Shown: positions 22,576 to 30,527 of the stretch, one piece after another
Layout of the letters: every line of letters begins with the position of its first letter
How positions within the stretch are numbered: position 1 is the first letter of the stretch
Source of the DNA: Thermohalobaculum sp039513195
GTDB taxonomy: Bacteria; Pseudomonadota; Alphaproteobacteria; Rhodobacterales; Rhodobacteraceae
NCBI GenBank assembly: GCA_039513195.1
Contig: JBCCRM010000002.1
Coordinates: 166,437 to 230,436 of the forward strand
Direction: 5' to 3'
DNA length: 64,000 nt
Translations under genes and position numbers: made by a program
The notes under the pieces: model-generated
What the model was told of the DNA's origin: nothing
Seen by the model: the letters and a program-made list of their open reading frames with translations, nothing else
The model's database searches: none

Positions 22576-25545
22576 ATGGCGACCATCATTGTCAACACGT
22601 TCGAGGACGAAACCGACGGCTCGATCACCGATGGTACCATCTCGCTGCGGGATGCAATCGCCGCGGCGTCCGAAGGCGACAGGATCACCTTCGCCGAGGC
22701 GGGGTACACGGGCCTGGAGCTCGGCGCACTGGTGCTGGTCCAGGGCGTGACCATCGACGGCGATCTCGACGATGACGGTGTTGCTGATGTCACGGTGGAT
22801 GCGCAGGGGATGTCGCGCGCCTTTACCGTAACGGGCCGCGAAGTGGTGCTCGACGGGTTGATGATTACCGGCGGCTACAGCTATGGCGACACAGCGACTG
22901 CGGCGGCCGGCGGCGGGATCTTGGTCGAGCGCAGCGCCGAACTCACGATCTTGGGCTCGGCTCTCTACGGCAACTATGCGACCGGCGCGGGCGGCGGGCT
23001 GTACAGCCTCGGCGAGACGACGGTGGTCGACAGCGAGGTGGTGGAGAATGCCTCGCTGGGCGGCGGCGGCGGCCTTGCGGCAGGCGAAGGCACACTCGCC
23101 GTTCTCGACACGATCATCGGCGCAAACTTCACCGAAACCGCGGGCGGCGGCATCGCTCTGACCGGCGACGCGACACTGATCGCAGACGGCCTGATGGTCG
23201 CCGAGAACGATGCAATCGAAGCCGGCGGCGGCCTCGCTATCGATGAAGGCAGCCTCGCGATCATCGAAGGCTCCGACATCGTGGGCAATACGTCGGAGAC
23301 CGGCGGCGGCATCGCCAATGCAGGCGAAGCCTTCTTGGACGGGACCCGCGTCGCGGAGAATAGCGCCGTCACCGGCGGCGGTATCGTCAACACCGGAACG
23401 CTGACCCTGGTTCGCAGCACGCTTGCGGAAAACACGGCCGAGGGCGAAGGCGGCGGCATTTTGAACGCGGGCCCCGATGCGGTCCTGGCGCTCGTCAGCG
23501 CAACCCTCGCCGACAACGCGGCGGAAACGGGCGCAGGCCTCGCCAACGACAATGGCGAGGCAGTGCTGATCAACGCCACAATCGCCGGCAATGCCGCCGG
23601 CGAGGTCGGGGGCGGCGTCGCTAATCTCGGCGGCAATCTGCAGCTCACCCATGTGACCCTGACCGGCAACATCGCCGAGGCTGAGGGCGGCGGGGTCTTC
23701 GCGACCGGCGCCACCTTCGTTGCGGACTCGATCCTGCTCGGCAATGCCGCCGGATCGGATGCGGAAGTGTCCGGCGATATCGATTTCGAAGGCACCAACA
23801 TCGTCGGCGCTGACCCGGAAAGCTTCGATGCCGAGGGCTACGACAACGTGATCCAGGCCGCGACGGGCGAGGTCTTCGCTGCGGTCGCCGACCTCTTCGG
23901 GGTGCCTGCGGGCGTTTTGGAGGACAATGGCGGCGCGGTCCCGACCGTCGCTCTCCTGGCAGCCTTCGGCAATCCAGCGGTCAACGCGGCCAGCGGCGAT
24001 CTTCCAGAGGACGAGTTCGACCTCGACGGGGATGGCGACACCGACGAAGACCTGCCCCTCGACGCACGCGACAGCGACAGGGAAACCGGTGCAACGCCCT
24101 TCACCGATGATCCCGATCTCGGCGCCGTCGAAGTGCAGCCGGACGATTTCGGCGTCGCCGATCTAGAAATCGTTCTGGTCGATGCAGACACCGATGAGAT
24201 CATCGGTCCGCTGGAGGACGGCGACCAGTTCCTGGCCAGCACGCTCGACGGCCGCGATATCAGCATCGCCGCCTTCATCCCGCAGCAGAGCCCGTTCTTC
24301 GGCCTGGTCGAAAGCATGCAGGTGGTCTTGAACGATGGCGACGAGACGCAGACCGAGAATGTCGAGCCCTACACACTTTTCGGCAATTCGGGCGAGAACT
24401 ATTTCGGCGATGAACTGCCCCTCGGCGACAACCGGGTCACCTTCAATCTCTACAGCAACAACAATCTGAACGGCAGCTTCCTCGGCACGGTCACCCGCGA
24501 CTTCACCATTGTCGACGACATCTCTGTCGGGGCACCCACCGTGACAGATGACACGCTGATGGTGTTCGAAAGCGACGACGACGGCGAGATCGACATCTTC
24601 GCCAACGACGAGGCCGCAGCGGGCGAGGAACTGATGGTCTTCGCCGTGGGCAGCTCCGCCTCCGATCTCGACGACGACGATGTCGATGACGAAATCGAGG
24701 GCTCGAATGGCGGGATCTTCGAGGTGGACGAGGACGGCGAAGTCAGCTTCGACGCAGACGGCCAATTCGAATTCCTCGGCGCGGGAGAGACCGCGACAAC
24801 CTCCATCGCTGTAGAGATCGGCCATGACGATGCGGATGGCGACAACACCGCGATCTCGACACTGACCGTGACGGTCACTGGCGAGAATGACGCGCCGGAA
24901 GCCGAGGATATCGACGTCACCGTTGCGCAGGGTGAAAGCGTTTCAATCGACGTCCTGGGCAGTGTCACCGACCCAGATGCAACGGACACCCTGTCCATCG
25001 CCTCGCTGACCGATCCGGAGAGCGGGACGGTCCAGATCGTCGACGGCGAGGTGGTCTACACGGCGGATGACGACTTCACCGGGACGGACAGCTTCGAGTT
25101 CACTGTCTCCGACGGCAATGGCGGTACCGACACGGCGACAGTAATGGTTCAAGCTAACTGCGACAACGCCATGGACGGCGTGGATATCGGCCTCTACGAC
25201 GCAACCAGCGATGATCGCATCCAGACCCTGACCGGCAACGACGTGATCTTCACCAGCAGCTTCACCTCATCCTCGCTGACCATCGCCGCCGATATCGACG
25301 AGAGCCATGTCTGTTTCGAGGATGTCGAAAGCGCACGCCTGACGCTGAACAATGGGGACCAGGTTAAGGTCGAGAACTTCGAGCCCTTCGCGCTCTTCGG
25401 CGACATCAACCGCAATTTCGATGGCGGGTCGCTTCCAGAGGGCGAGAGCACACTGGTCTTTGAGTTTTACTCCGAAGATGAGGCGGACGGCGAGTTGCTG
25501 GCGACCGTTGTGCTGGACTTCACGATCGTCGACGACCTGGTCTAA
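22576..25545 (+). CDS. Large acidic surface/secreted protein: parallel beta-helix plus cadherin-like and duplicated C-terminal domains
   Basis: 989 residues; ATG 22576 with GGAGG 4 bp upstream. Residues 1-30 contain the CSLREA-like start (TISLRDAI). About 70-400 form a right-handed parallel beta-helix of about 20-residue coils rich in Gly-Gly-Gly-[IL]-x-N turns (GGGILVERS, GGGLYSLG, GGGIANAG, GGGIVNTG, GGGILNAG, GGGVANLG). A ~120-residue domain follows at about 527-650 and a related copy closes the protein at 865-989. Two VCBS/cadherin-like modules sit between, about 655-775 and 777-860 (TVTGENDAPEAED; YTADDDFTGTDSFEFTVSDGNGG). Highly acidic and Ca2+-friendly. No N-terminal signal peptide and no RTX repeats, so export may depend on an unrecognised C-terminal signal. 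Likely an adhesin-type or matrix protein; function unknown. Confidence 0.85.
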   Translation: MATIIVNTFEDETDGSITDGTISLRDAIAAASEGDRITFAEAGYTGLELGALVLVQGVTIDGDLDDDGVADVTVDAQGMSRAFTVTGREVVLDGLMITGGYSYGDTATAAAGGGILVERSAELTILGSALYGNYATGAGGGLYSLGETTVVDSEVVENASLGGGGGLAAGEGTLAVLDTIIGANFTETAGGGIALTGDATLIADGLMVAENDAIEAGGGLAIDEGSLAIIEGSDIVGNTSETGGGIANAGEAFLDGTRVAENSAVTGGGIVNTGTLTLVRSTLAENTAEGEGGGILNAGPDAVLALVSATLADNAAETGAGLANDNGEAVLINATIAGNAAGEVGGGVANLGGNLQLTHVTLTGNIAEAEGGGVFATGATFVADSILLGNAAGSDAEVSGDIDFEGTNIVGADPESFDAEGYDNVIQAATGEVFAAVADLFGVPAGVLEDNGGAVPTVALLAAFGNPAVNAASGDLPEDEFDLDGDGDTDEDLPLDARDSDRETGATPFTDDPDLGAVEVQPDDFGVADLEIVLVDADTDEIIGPLEDGDQFLASTLDGRDISIAAFIPQQSPFFGLVESMQVVLNDGDETQTENVEPYTLFGNSGENYFGDELPLGDNRVTFNLYSNNNLNGSFLGTVTRDFTIVDDISVGAPTVTDDTLMVFESDDDGEIDIFANDEAAAGEELMVFAVGSSASDLDDDDVDDEIEGSNGGIFEVDEDGEVSFDADGQFEFLGAGETATTSIAVEIGHDDADGDNTAISTLTVTVTGENDAPEAEDIDVTVAQGESVSIDVLGSVTDPDATDTLSIASLTDPESGTVQIVDGEVVYTADDDFTGTDSFEFTVSDGNGGTDTATVMVQANCDNAMDGVDIGLYDATSDDRIQTLTGNDVIFTSSFTSSSLTIAADIDESHVCFEDVESARLTLNNGDQVKVENFEPFALFGDINRNFDGGSLPEGESTLVFEFYSEDEADGELLATVVLDFTIVDDLV

Positions 25546-25560
25546 CGCCACCTGCGACGG

Positions 25561-26658
25561 TCAGATAGCCGAGCGCTGATAGGCGGCGCGTGCAAGCCAT
25601 TCCGGATCGATCTCGACGCCCCATCCGGGGGCGTCGGTGACAAAGGCTTGGCCGTCCTCGATCCGATAGGGATCTTCGACAAACAGCCCTTCTTGCCACG
25701 GGTAGTAGTCTGCCCCCTCGATCGAGAATTCCAGGTACTTCCCAGCATTCGGCACGGAACGCAGCAAATGCATGGTGAAAAGCGTCACAAGCGAGAGATT
25801 GGCGCAATGCGGCGTCACCGGCAGCCCGACTTCGGCAGCCATGCGGCAAACGCGCAGCGTCCGGCAGATCCCACCAAGATACAGGATATCCGGCTGAGGG
25901 ATGTTGACTGCGCGCATCTCGATCATCCGGCGCCAGGTGGGCAGATCGCAATCCTGCTCGCCGCCCGTGACGTCGATGGAGAGCGCGTCCGTTACCTCCT
26001 TGGTCTGCTCCAACTCCCAATAGGGACAGGGCTCCTCGAAATGGCAAAAGCCGTGGTCCTCCAGCATCCGGCCAACCTCGATGGCGCGGGACGGACTATA
26101 GCAACTGTTGGCGTCGATCAGCAGATCCGCCTCCGGCAGGGCGCGACGCATGGTGGGGATGATCTCCTCGGTCCGCCCGGGCCATTCGTCCCGGTTGCGT
26201 CCGACCTCGGCCCCCGCACGGACCTTGAAGGCGGTGAACCCCTTCTCCCCCGCCAGGCGCGTCATCCTGTCGGCCTCCGCCGCTGGGGCTATGTCCCGTT
26301 TCATTGAGGACGCATAGGCCCGGATCGGTCCGGCGCTCCCGCCCAGAAGGCTCGCCACGGGCTGCCCGGCCCGCTTACCGCGCCAATCCCAAATCGCCGT
26401 GTCGACCCCTGCCATGGCTCGACGCAGATAGGAGCCGGGGAATTTATGCTCCCGCTCCGCCACCAAGTCGAGCAGGTCATCGAGATCGCCGGTGTCCTGG
26501 CCTAGCATCCAGGGGGCGACTTGGCGGTGCAGCACCTGGCAAGTGATGTCGGAGTGATAGGTCGAGACCTGACCCCAGCCCTGCCCGCCATCCTCCATGG
26601 TCACGCAGACGAAGCCCACGAATTCGGTGGTGAATGTCTCGATCGCGGTCAGCTTCAT
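25561..26658 (-). CDS. Enolase superfamily enzyme (mandelate racemase/muconate lactonizing type)
   Basis: 365 residues from ATG 26658 (GAGGGG 7 bp upstream). The N-terminal capping domain (MKLTAIETFTTEFVGFVCVTMEDGG) is followed by the barrel. The motif AFKVRAG is a K-x-R version of the KxK motif. Three acidic metal ligands lie in LLIDANSCY, HFEEPCPYWE and TGGEQDCD. A His/Asp pair typical of the mandelate racemase subgroup follows in PQPDILYLGG and TPHCANL. Such enzymes abstract the proton alpha to a carboxylate (sugar-acid dehydratases, racemases). The Lys-to-Arg change in the second KxK position argues for a dehydratase-like use of the His base. It lies 10 bp downstream of a GMC oxidoreductase gene on the same strand. 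Substrate unknown. Confidence 0.88.
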   Translation of the reverse strand: MKLTAIETFTTEFVGFVCVTMEDGGQGWGQVSTYHSDITCQVLHRQVAPWMLGQDTGDLDDLLDLVAEREHKFPGSYLRRAMAGVDTAIWDWRGKRAGQPVASLLGGSAGPIRAYASSMKRDIAPAAEADRMTRLAGEKGFTAFKVRAGAEVGRNRDEWPGRTEEIIPTMRRALPEADLLIDANSCYSPSRAIEVGRMLEDHGFCHFEEPCPYWELEQTKEVTDALSIDVTGGEQDCDLPTWRRMIEMRAVNIPQPDILYLGGICRTLRVCRMAAEVGLPVTPHCANLSLVTLFTMHLLRSVPNAGKYLEFSIEGADYYPWQEGLFVEDPYRIEDGQAFVTDAPGWGVEIDPEWLARAAYQRSAI

Positions 26659-26668
26659 GCCGGTCCCC

Positions 26669-28288
26669 TCAGGCCATCGCATCCTCTCGGATCAAATCGG
26701 CCGCCTTCTCTGCCACCATGATGGTCGGCGCGTTGATGTTGCCGGAGGTGATGTTCGGAAAGACCGAGGCATCGACCACCCGCAGCCCGTCGACGCCATG
26801 CACCCGCAGGCGCGGATCGACCACGGACTGCGCCGGGTCCGTCCCGATCCGGCAGGTGCCGCAGGGGTGAAACACGGTCCAAGCCTGGTCCCGGATGAAG
26901 TCGCCGAGCGTTGCGTCGCAGGCCTTATCTTCGGTGGGAGAAATCGTGCTCTCGATCACTGCGGTTAGCGAGGGGGCGCGAGACAGACGTCGGACGAAGT
27001 GGGCCGCGTCGATGGCCTCGGCCATATCCTCCTCATCGTCGAAGTAGTTGGGCTCGATCACGGGTTGCGCGAACGGGTCGGCGGAGCGGATACCGACCCG
27101 ACCACGGCTGCGCGGTCGGCAGGTGTTGTAGCCGATCAGAAAGCCTGGAAACGGGTCGGGCGACATCATAGGCCGCTTGCCCGGCGGCGCACGGGTGTAG
27201 CTGACCGGCGAGAAATAGAGCTGTAGGTTCGGCGCGGTGAGCTCCGGCCGGGTACGGACGAAGCCGCCGGCCTGGTTGATGCTGAGAGACAGCGGCCCGC
27301 GCTGTGTAAGGAGGTACTGCAGACCGACGCGCAGGCGGCCCGACCAGGGGCGCAAGACCTGGTTCAGCGTCGGCACCCGGCTGCGGAAGTGGAAGTCGAC
27401 GCCGATATGGTCCTGCATATGGGCGCCGACGGCCGGCAGGTCGCGGTGCACAGCAATTCCGTGGGCCTGCAGATCCGCCCCCGCCCCGATGCCGGAGAGC
27501 TGGAGGATTTGCGGAGAATTCACGGTGCCGGCGGCCAAGATCACCTCTCGTCTCGCCTGGGCCACCGTCTCTTGCCCGCCGCGGCGGTAGCGGACCCCAC
27601 GGGCGCGGCCGTCCTGCAGCATCAGACCCGTCACATGCGCATGCTTGGCGAGGGTCAGGTTTCGCCGCCTCAGCGCCGGGCGGAGATAACACCGTGCGGT
27701 CGAGGCGCGGATCCCCCCATGGGTCGTGAGTTGGTAAAGGCTCGCACCCTCCATCTCGGCGCCGTTATAGTCATCGGTCACGGCGATCTGAGACTCCCGC
27801 GCCGCTGCCAGATAGGTCTGGCACAGCGGATGTACCTGGTCACGGATATCCTGGACCATCAGCGGCCCGTCGCTGCCCCGTTCGGCGCAGGCATTGCCAG
27901 ACCACCGCTCCATCCGCCGGAAATAGGGCTCAACGCCCTGCCAGCCCCAACCGGTGGCGCCCGCTTCGGCCCAATCGTCGAAATCGGTAGGATGGCCGCG
28001 CACATAGACCATGGCGTTGATCGCGCTCGAGCCGCCGATCACCTTGCCTCGCGGCCAATAGCTGCGCTTGCCACCGAGGCCGGGCACAGGCTCGGTCGTG
28101 TATTTCCAGTTCACGCGGGCGTCGTAATAGGTCTTGCCATAGCCGATGGGCATCTGGATCCAGAAATTCGCGTCGGTCCCGCCGGCCTCCAGCACCAAGA
28201 CCGTGACGCGCGGGTCCTCGCTCAACCGGTTCGCGAGCACTGCGCCGGCCGAACCCGCACCGACGATCACGTAATCGAACTCTGCCAT
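26669..28288 (-). CDS. GMC family FAD-dependent alcohol/choline dehydrogenase-like oxidoreductase
   Basis: 539 residues from ATG 28288 (GAGGGA upstream); an in-frame upstream start at 28330 adds residues that do not fit the family. FAD-binding GAGSAG at residues 10-15 (DYVIVGAGSAGAVLANRL). The GMC signature follows (WPRGKVIGGSSAINAMVYVRGHPTDFDDW), then the second signature AGTVNSPQILQLSGIG. The active-site His is in VFHPCGTCRIGTD, and the partner Asn region is NITSGNINAPTIMVAEKAAD. Both catalytic positions are canonical, unlike the other GMC gene in this window. Oxidises an alcohol to an aldehyde or acid. Same unit as the enolase-superfamily gene. Confidence 0.92.
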   Translation of the reverse strand: MAEFDYVIVGAGSAGAVLANRLSEDPRVTVLVLEAGGTDANFWIQMPIGYGKTYYDARVNWKYTTEPVPGLGGKRSYWPRGKVIGGSSAINAMVYVRGHPTDFDDWAEAGATGWGWQGVEPYFRRMERWSGNACAERGSDGPLMVQDIRDQVHPLCQTYLAAARESQIAVTDDYNGAEMEGASLYQLTTHGGIRASTARCYLRPALRRRNLTLAKHAHVTGLMLQDGRARGVRYRRGGQETVAQARREVILAAGTVNSPQILQLSGIGAGADLQAHGIAVHRDLPAVGAHMQDHIGVDFHFRSRVPTLNQVLRPWSGRLRVGLQYLLTQRGPLSLSINQAGGFVRTRPELTAPNLQLYFSPVSYTRAPPGKRPMMSPDPFPGFLIGYNTCRPRSRGRVGIRSADPFAQPVIEPNYFDDEEDMAEAIDAAHFVRRLSRAPSLTAVIESTISPTEDKACDATLGDFIRDQAWTVFHPCGTCRIGTDPAQSVVDPRLRVHGVDGLRVVDASVFPNITSGNINAPTIMVAEKAADLIREDAMA

Positions 28289-28456
28289 GCCCGTTCCCTC
28301 GGCGCGCCAGCCAACTGGCGAAGCACTCACTCTATGACCGGACCGGAGCCTGAACTGAGGTGCAAGTCAATCCGTCGCGTGAGATCGGGTGCGGGCAGTG
28401 CGCGGGCGGGGCATAGTGGCCGCGAAAAGCGCGGTCAAAACGGAAAAGATGTGGCG

Positions 28457-29188
28457 ATGCAGGACGACGGTCATTTCGACGAGCGGGTCGCGGCCTCCTA
28501 CGACGCGGATGCGGCGATGTTCGACCCCGCCGTTGTGACGCCCGCCGTGGATCTGCTGGCAGAACTGGCGGACGGCGGGCCGGTGCTCGAATTCGGGATC
28601 GGTACCGGGCGGATCGGTCTGCCGTTGGCGGAGCGCGGCCTAAGGGTCGCCGGCATAGACCTCTCCGGCGCCATGGTCGCCCGGCTGCGGGCGAAATCGG
28701 GCGGCGAGGTGATGGAGGTCGCAATCGGTGACCTGGCAGAGACGCGCGTGCCGGGCCAATTCACGCTGGTCTATCTCGTCTTCAACACCATCACCAATCT
28801 GACCACACAGGCGGCTCAGGTGGCGTGTTTTCAGAATGCCGCCAATCACCTTACGCCCGGGGGCCAGTTCGTAGTGGAGGTGTTCGTCCCCGCACTGCGC
28901 CATCTGCCGCCAGGGCAACATCTGCTGCCCTTCGCGCTGACCGACGATCATTGGGGCGTCGACGAATACAACACCACGACCCAGGCCATGACCTCCCACC
29001 ATATCCGCATGGTGGATGGCAGGGCCGAGCGGTTCTCGGTCCCGCTCCGCTATGTCTGGCCGGCGGAGCTCGATTTGATGGCACGCCTGGCCGGTCTCTC
29101 CCTGGCGCACCGGTGGGCCGACTGGCATCGCGAGCCTTTCACGGCCGAAAGCACAGCCCATGTTTCCGTCTGGCAAAAGCCCGGCTGA
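28457..29188 (+). CDS. Class I SAM-dependent methyltransferase
   Basis: 243 residues from ATG 28457 (GTG 28451 is a close alternative; GGAAAAG upstream). The SAM-binding core has motif I LEFGIGTGRIGLPLAERG (about residues 44-61), the acidic GIDLSGAMVARL, and motif IV-V FTLVYLVFNTITNL followed by GGQFVVEVFVP. The frame reads open upstream to 27389, but that part shadows the GMC gene. C-terminal part (about 130-243) is a beta-rich acceptor-binding region with DEYNTTTQAMTSHHIR. The methyl acceptor is not predictable. Divergent from the GMC gene and 81 bp ahead of the M20 deacylase, so it may or may not belong to that unit. Confidence 0.85.
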   Translation: MQDDGHFDERVAASYDADAAMFDPAVVTPAVDLLAELADGGPVLEFGIGTGRIGLPLAERGLRVAGIDLSGAMVARLRAKSGGEVMEVAIGDLAETRVPGQFTLVYLVFNTITNLTTQAAQVACFQNAANHLTPGGQFVVEVFVPALRHLPPGQHLLPFALTDDHWGVDEYNTTTQAMTSHHIRMVDGRAERFSVPLRYVWPAELDLMARLAGLSLAHRWADWHREPFTAESTAHVSVWQKPG

Positions 29189-29269
29189 CGCCGCTGCTGC
29201 AAAGGCAAGCAAGGCTTCGATCCTTCCACATCTTCCCCTAGGCTGGTTATCCAACAGGGGGACCGAGCC

Positions 29270-30523
29270 ATGGACACACGCCAGGAGCTGTTGGACATCA
29301 TCGAGGCGGAGCGGGATCGCATCGTCGCCTTCTTCCGAGACTTCGTTCGGCAGGCGAGCCCGAACCCGCCCGGCGACACGGTCGAGGCCACCCGCCATAT
29401 CACCGATTTTCTGACCGCCGAGGGGGCGCCCCACCGCCTGGTCGCACCTCAGCCTACGATGCCGAATGTGGTCGGGACGGTGGAGGGCGCCGCGCCGGGC
29501 CGCCACTTGGTGCTTAACGGCCATATCGATGTCTTCCCAGTGGGCCAGGACCCGTCCGCCGAGGGTTGGACCACCGAGCCATGGGGCGGCGAGATCCGGG
29601 ACGGCAAGATTTATGGCCGCGGCTCGTCGGACATGAAGGCCGGCACCTCTGCCTCTATCTGGACCTATGTGCTGCTGCACCGCATCCGGGAGCGGTTTAA
29701 GGGCAAGCTCACCCTGACCTGCGTCTCGGACGAGGAGACCTTCGGCCCCTGGGGCGCCCGCTGGCTGATGGAGCATGAACCGGAGGTGCGGGGCGATTGC
29801 TGCCTGAATGGCGAACCCTCCAGCCCGTTTTCCATCCGCTACGGAGAGAAGGGGCCGCTCTGGTTAACCTTTACGGTGCGGACCGATGGCGGCCACGGAG
29901 CCTATACCCATGCCAGCCCGTCGGCGACAAGGCTCGCCATGCGGCTCATCCAGGATCTGGAGAGCCTCGAAGATCTCGTCTTCCCGATCCCAGACAACCT
30001 GATGCGCGCGCAGATCGAGTCTGCCGAGGCTACCGACCGCGCCATGGGGCCGGGCGCAGCAGGCATTCTGCCGAAGGTAACTCTCAACATCGGCACCATC
30101 CAGGGCGGCCTCAAGAACAACATGATCCCCCATACCTGCGTGTTCGAGGCGGATGTCCGCCTGCCCGTGGGTGTCTCGCGGGAGCAAGTGATGGCCGAGG
30201 TCGAGAAGATCGCTGCCCGGCACCCGCACGCGAGCATTACCGAGGATCGATGCAACCCGCCCTCCTGGTGCGACCCCTATGGCGAAATGGTCGAAATCAT
30301 TCAGCGCAATGTCGAGGCGCTCGGCCGCCCACGCCCCGTGCCGGTGGTCTCGATCGGCGGCACCGACGCCCGGCTGTGGCGCTATGAGGGGATCCCGGCC
30401 TATGTCTACGGTCCATTCCCGGCAGGGATGGGGTCCTTTGACGAGCATGTGCCGGTGGAAGACTACCTCCATATCGTCCGCACCCATGTTCTGTCAGCCT
30501 ACGACTATCTGATGGCGGGGTAA
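29270..30523 (+). CDS. M20 family peptidase/deacylase (ArgE/DapE type)
   Basis: 417 residues; GGGGGA upstream of ATG 29270. Di-zinc hydrolase: LNGHIDVFPVG gives the first His and Asp. GRGSSDMKAG supplies the bridging Asp, SDEETFGPWGARW the catalytic Glu, and the C-terminal FDEHVPVEDY the final His. The dimerisation lid (about residues 195-305) contains TDGGHGAYTHAS with the lid His. Cleaves an N-acyl or peptide bond on an amino-acid-like substrate. It is 4 bp ahead of the OYE-type oxidoreductase gene, so they are almost certainly co-transcribed. Confidence 0.9.
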   Translation: MDTRQELLDIIEAERDRIVAFFRDFVRQASPNPPGDTVEATRHITDFLTAEGAPHRLVAPQPTMPNVVGTVEGAAPGRHLVLNGHIDVFPVGQDPSAEGWTTEPWGGEIRDGKIYGRGSSDMKAGTSASIWTYVLLHRIRERFKGKLTLTCVSDEETFGPWGARWLMEHEPEVRGDCCLNGEPSSPFSIRYGEKGPLWLTFTVRTDGGHGAYTHASPSATRLAMRLIQDLESLEDLVFPIPDNLMRAQIESAEATDRAMGPGAAGILPKVTLNIGTIQGGLKNNMIPHTCVFEADVRLPVGVSREQVMAEVEKIAARHPHASITEDRCNPPSWCDPYGEMVEIIQRNVEALGRPRPVPVVSIGGTDARLWRYEGIPAYVYGPFPAGMGSFDEHVPVEDYLHIVRTHVLSAYDYLMAG

Positions 30524-30527
30524 CGCC

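Noticed and set aside
22974..23801. 275-codon minus-strand frame opposite the beta-helix gene
   Set aside because: Pro/Ser/Ala low-complexity complement of Gly-rich coding; no start signal.
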